Assembly (NCBI RefSeq): GCF_006716465.1
Contig: NZ_VFPB01000002.1
Location: 186,001 to 250,000, forward strand
DNA length: 64,000 nucleotides
Reading direction: 5' to 3'
From: Pseudoxanthomonas sp. 3HH-4
GTDB lineage: Bacteria; Pseudomonadota; Gammaproteobacteria; Xanthomonadales; Xanthomonadaceae
In this document: one piece after another, positions 60,726-64,000 of the stretch
Numbering within the stretch: position 1 is the first letter of the stretch
Layout: each line of letters begins with the position of its first letter
Position numbers and translations under genes: made by a program
The notes under the pieces: model-generated
Told to the model about the DNA's origin: nothing
Databases searched by the model: none
What the model saw: only the letters and a program-made list of their open reading frames with translations

Positions 60726-62708
60726 ATGTGCGGAATCGCAGGTTTCATGGGTCCCGGCGTCGTCTCGACGGAGGCGCGGCCCTGGCTTGAGCGGATGATC
60801 CAGCCACTGGCGCACCGTGGCCCGGACGGCTTCGGTTTCCACGCCGCGCCGAGTATCGGACTGGCACACGCGCGCCTGTCGATCATCGACCTTTCCACCG
60901 GCGACCAGCCCATCCACAATCCGCGCCGCACCGTGTGGACGGTGTTCAATGGGGAGATATTCAACTTCGTCGAACTGCGCAGGATGCTGGAGGACAAGGG
61001 CCACGTGTTCTACACGCAGTCCGACACCGAAGTGATCGTGCATCTGTACGACCGCTACGGCGAGGACTTCGTCCATCACCTCAACGGCCAGTTCGCCATC
61101 GCCCTGTGGGACAGCGAGCGCCAGCGCCTGGTGCTGGCGCGCGACCGGGCCGGCATCCGTCCGCTGTACTACACCCGCCAGCGCGGCCGCCTGTGGTTCG
61201 CCTCCGAAGTGAAATCGCTGCTGGCCGTGCTGCCCGAGTGTGCACACCTCGAACCGCAGGCGTTGCTGCAGACGCTGACCTACTGGGCGCCCGTGGATCC
61301 GGAGACGCTCTACCAGGGCGTGCAGAGCCTGCCACCCGGGCATGTGCTGACGGTGGAGCGCGACGGGCGCCAGCACCTGCGCCGTTACTGGGACTGGACG
61401 TTCCCCGACGCGGAGGCGACATCGCCTTCACGGTACCCGCTCACACTGGAGCAGGCCACGGCAGAGCTGCGCGAGCTGTTGGTAGATGCGGTGCGCCTGC
61501 AGCTGCGTGCTGACGTTCCGGTGGGCGCCTATCTCAGCGGTGGCCTCGACTCGTCCGGCATCGTCGCCCTGATCCGCGGCTTCACCGACACGCCGGTACG
61601 CACGTTCTCGGTGGCGTTCGAGGATGGCGAGTTCGACGAAAGCGCGCACCAGCAGGCGATGGTGCGGCATCTGGGCACCGACCACACCACGCTGATGTGC
61701 ACGCGCCGCGACATCGGCAATGCGTTTCCGCGCCTGATCCGCCACACGGAAACACCCGTGCTGCGCACTGGGCCCGTCCCGTTGATGCTGCTGGCCGGCA
61801 GTGTGCGCCAGCACGGATACAAGGTCGTGCTGACCGGCGAAGGCGCCGACGAAGTGTTCGGCGGCTACGACCTGTTCAAGGAAGCCAAGGTGCGGCGCTT
61901 CTGGGCGCGCCAGCCCGACTCCCGCCTGCGCCCGCGCCTGCTGGAGAAGCTGTACGGCTACCTGCATAACTCGCCGGTGAGCAGTCCGGCGTTCGCGCAG
62001 TCGTTCTTCGGCCAGGGCATGGAGCACCTGCACCGGCCGATCTTCGCGCACGTCCCGCGCTGGACCACCTCGCAGCGTGCCTTCGCCTTCCTGGCGCCGG
62101 AACTGCGGACCATGGCCGCCCACTGGGATCCGCTGGAAGCCTACGAGCACACGCTGCCGCCGGAGATGGCGCGATGGAACGATCTCGCACGCGACCAGTA
62201 CGTGGAAGCCAAGTCACTGCTGGCGGGCTACCTGCTGTCGTCGCAGGGCGACCGGGTGGCGATGGCGAACTCGATCGAGGGCCGTTTCCCTTACCTTGAC
62301 CATCGCGTCATCGAATTCGCCAACCGCCTGCCGCCCAGCTTCAAGATCCGCGGCATGACAGAAAAGTACCTGCTGCGGCGCGCCCTGGCGGAACTGCTGC
62401 CAACGGATATCGTGCAGCGGACCAAGCAGCCGTACCGCGCACCGGACAGCCAGAGCTTCTTCTTCGACGGCAAGCCGCTGGACTACGTCGCCGAGCTGCT
62501 GTCGCCCGACGCGATCCGCGATGCCGGCTATTTCGACCCCGCGCCGGTCTCGCGGCTGGTGGAGAAGTGCCGGCTTGGACGGGCGACGGGCTTCGCCGAC
62601 AACCAGGCATTCGTGGGTATCCTTTCCACGATGCTGGTGCACAGGCAGACCGTCGAGGCGCGCCTGTCGCCCACCCCGGCGGCACACCCTTCCGGCGCGG
62701 TCGCGTAG
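60726..62708 (+). CDS. Asparagine-synthase-type glutamine amidotransferase of the polysaccharide locus
   Basis: A 660-residue class II glutamine amidotransferase. Cys2 (MCGIAGF) is the N-terminal nucleophile, with HRGPDGFG and VFNGEIFNF completing the glutaminase domain (about 1-210). The synthetase domain (about 235-620) has the ATP pyrophosphatase loop VGAYLSGGLDSSGIVAL and LTGEGADEVFGGYDLF. Length and context match the exosortase-A-associated amidotransferases, thought to amidate uronic acids or sugars rather than make asparagine. That fits the uronic-acid precursor genes at 28232. Confidence 0.9.
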   Translation: MCGIAGFMGPGVVSTEARPWLERMIQPLAHRGPDGFGFHAAPSIGLAHARLSIIDLSTGDQPIHNPRRTVWTVFNGEIFNFVELRRMLEDKGHVFYTQSDTEVIVHLYDRYGEDFVHHLNGQFAIALWDSERQRLVLARDRAGIRPLYYTRQRGRLWFASEVKSLLAVLPECAHLEPQALLQTLTYWAPVDPETLYQGVQSLPPGHVLTVERDGRQHLRRYWDWTFPDAEATSPSRYPLTLEQATAELRELLVDAVRLQLRADVPVGAYLSGGLDSSGIVALIRGFTDTPVRTFSVAFEDGEFDESAHQQAMVRHLGTDHTTLMCTRRDIGNAFPRLIRHTETPVLRTGPVPLMLLAGSVRQHGYKVVLTGEGADEVFGGYDLFKEAKVRRFWARQPDSRLRPRLLEKLYGYLHNSPVSSPAFAQSFFGQGMEHLHRPIFAHVPRWTTSQRAFAFLAPELRTMAAHWDPLEAYEHTLPPEMARWNDLARDQYVEAKSLLAGYLLSSQGDRVAMANSIEGRFPYLDHRVIEFANRLPPSFKIRGMTEKYLLRRALAELLPTDIVQRTKQPYRAPDSQSFFFDGKPLDYVAELLSPDAIRDAGYFDPAPVSRLVEKCRLGRATGFADNQAFVGILSTMLVHRQTVEARLSPTPAAHPSGAVA

Positions 62709-62742
62709 GACGCACACTCGGACATCTCGAGGGGATCAAGGC

Positions 62743-63687
62743 ATGGATTGGCGGGTCAAGGGCACCATCCAGAAAATTCTCGGCGCGCTGCCCGGTGGGC
62801 ACGGGCTGCACTTCCACCTGCAGCGCCGCTTCGGCGGCCTGCGCGATTTCGACCGTGAACTCGCGACCAAGGTGGACGACTGGGAAATCATGATCGGCCA
62901 CCTGCGCGGCGCCGGCATCGTGCTGCCCGGCGTCCGCTGCTTCGAGATCGGTACCGGGTGGTACCCGACGTTCCCATTCGCCTGCTATCTGGCAGGTGCC
63001 GCACGCGTGACCACGTACGATCTCAATCCGCACCTGCGCATGGACCTGACGCTGCGCTGTGCGGACGTGCTCGGCCGTTTCCTCGACCGCATCGCCACCG
63101 CTGCCGGCGTCCCGCTCGCGGACGTCGAACAGCGCCATCGGCAGCTGCTCGACCGCCTGCGCGCGGACGCCGACCTCGAGACCGCCAGCGACGGCGTGAT
63201 TCATTACCGCTCGCCGGCGGACGCCACCCGTACCGCGCTTCCGGACGGCGATGTCGATGTGGTGTTCTCCAACAGCGTGCTCGAACACGTGCCGCCGGAT
63301 GTGATCGATGCGATGTATGCCGAAGCCATGCGGATCCTGTCGCCACGCGGCCTGATGTTCCATTCGGTCAATTGCGGCGACCACTACGCCTACGTGGACC
63401 GCAGCATCCATCAGTTGCACTACCTGAAGTACTCCGACAACCAGTGGCAGCGCTGGAACAACGCCTTTCTCTACCAGAACCGTCTGCGCGCGCACTGGTT
63501 CGTGGAGGGCGCGCGCAGGCACGGATTCGACATCGAACTGGACACGTCCACGACGCGGCCCGAGCGCATGCGCCAGCTCGCCGGCACGCCCGTGCACCCG
63601 CAGTTCGCCCACGTCCCGGCCGAGCAGCTGTGCATCACCAGTGTGGATTTCATCGCGCGCAAGCCGGCTGCGAGCGCGGCCGGCTGA
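62743..63687 (+). CDS. SAM-dependent methyltransferase
   Basis: A 314-residue class I methyltransferase. Motif I is FEIGTGWYPTFPF, the acidic motif II TTYDLNPHLRMD, and the later VDVVFSNSVLEHVPP plus AMRILSPRGLMFHSVN complete the core. GAGGGGATC precedes ATG 62743. An inserted helical region (about 105-150) resembles methyltransferases of EPS/LPS loci. It ends the locus, ten bases before a convergent gene. Polymer methylation is inferred. Confidence 0.88.
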   Translation: MDWRVKGTIQKILGALPGGHGLHFHLQRRFGGLRDFDRELATKVDDWEIMIGHLRGAGIVLPGVRCFEIGTGWYPTFPFACYLAGAARVTTYDLNPHLRMDLTLRCADVLGRFLDRIATAAGVPLADVEQRHRQLLDRLRADADLETASDGVIHYRSPADATRTALPDGDVDVVFSNSVLEHVPPDVIDAMYAEAMRILSPRGLMFHSVNCGDHYAYVDRSIHQLHYLKYSDNQWQRWNNAFLYQNRLRAHWFVEGARRHGFDIELDTSTTRPERMRQLAGTPVHPQFAHVPAEQLCITSVDFIARKPAASAAG

Positions 63688-63697
63688 CCGTCGCGCG

Positions 63698-64000
63698 CTA
63701 TTGCAACGCAGCCTGTGCCGGTGCGGTTGTTGCAGGCGCAGGTGCGATACGCAGCAGCTTGCCGTCGGGTGCCGGCGCATCCACCAGCACGTACAGCGCG
63801 CCATCCGGCCCCTGCCGCACATCGCGGATCCGCTGGTTGCGTTCGGTCAACAGACGTTCTTCGTGCACCACGCGGTCGCCCTCCAGTTCCAGGCGGATCA
63901 GCGCCTTGTCCGCCAGCGCACCCAGGAACAGGTTGCCCTTCCAGCCAGGCAACGCGTCGCCGGTGTAGAACACCATGCCGCTGAGACCGGGGGACTTCGC
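63698..64000 (-). CDS. PQQ-dependent sugar dehydrogenase (YliI-like), C-terminal fragment
   Basis: The reverse frame is open from the window edge to the stop at 63698, giving about 100 C-terminal residues. KSPGLSGMVFYTGDALPGW and GNLFLGALADKALIRLEL, then RIRDVRQGPDGALYVLVD, are the last beta-propeller blades of soluble aldose sugar dehydrogenases of the GSDH family. The N-terminus, signal peptide and active site are outside the window. It is convergent with, and probably unrelated to, the polysaccharide locus. Confidence 0.85.
   Translation of the reverse strand, partial: AKSPGLSGMVFYTGDALPGWKGNLFLGALADKALIRLELEGDRVVHEERLLTERNQRIRDVRQGPDGALYVLVDAPAPDGKLLRIAPAPATTAPAQAALQ

Noticed and set aside
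1..64000. CRISPR arrays, insertion sequences, integrase or prophage genes
   Set aside because: I saw no regularly spaced repeats, transposase motifs or phage structural genes on either strand.

Overview
The window is a contiguous piece of a high-GC gammaproteobacterial chromosome, most likely Xanthomonadaceae (Pseudoxanthomonas/Lysobacter/Stenotrophomonas-like). The reasons are the order pgi-panD-panC-panB-folK-pcnB, a Xanthomonas-type PrxQ peroxiredoxin, a 7Fe ferredoxin, a short BamC next to dapA, and frequent GTG/TTG starts with 1-4 bp gene overlaps. I saw no insertion sequence, prophage, CRISPR array, rRNA or replication origin. The taxon is an inference from gene content, not a database match.

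Left part (1-26.9 kb): housekeeping genes and small regulatory/stress units. A minus-strand run holds pgi (cut by the window edge), pantothenate synthesis (panD, panC, panB), folK and pcnB, with a divergent tRNA-Glu(CTC). A QseB/PmrA-type two-component system follows (5.67-7.71 kb). A minus-strand unit of an MipA/OmpV porin-like protein, a GNAT acetyltransferase and a frameshifted MBL-fold lipoprotein comes next, then an orphan NarL-type regulator. The two-component operon and the mipA operon share one promoter layout (hTTAAd-N5-hTTAAd-N10-AGCATGG), which links them as a probable regulon. A plus-strand run (11.2-17.0 kb) encodes an AraC-type regulator, WrbA, an isochorismatase-fold hydrolase, a Tat-exported amidohydrolase with a His-rich tail, an MFS exporter and two XapX-like membrane proteins. 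Then come a pirin, fdxA, bamC-like/dapA divergent from a GcvR-like gene, bcp, a PIN-PhoH ATPase, thiD, an alpha/beta hydrolase and a MASE2-GGDEF cyclase.

Right part (27-63.7 kb): a large exopolysaccharide locus in alternating strand blocks. It contains precursor enzymes (galE, a TviB/WbpO-type UDP-HexNAc dehydrogenase, a uronate-type 4-epimerase), and export and chain-length functions (short Wza-like lipoprotein, Wzz, a kinase-like ATPase lacking the Walker A lysine, an outer-membrane barrel). It also has two tandem heparinase-like lyases, five glycosyltransferases, three deacetylase-type proteins, a PaaK-like ligase, two Wzx-type flippases and an O-antigen ligase/polymerase. Modification genes include two methyltransferases, two FemAB/CelD-type acyltransferases, an OafA-type acyltransferase, an asparagine-synthase-type amidotransferase and a MocA-SDR fusion. 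A membrane J-domain protein with a BamE-like tail is embedded in it. The set suggests a Wzx/Wzy-dependent, uronic-acid-containing, heavily decorated polymer. No initiating phosphoglycosyltransferase, exosortase or PEP-CTERM protein is inside the window. The right edge cuts a PQQ-dependent sugar dehydrogenase.
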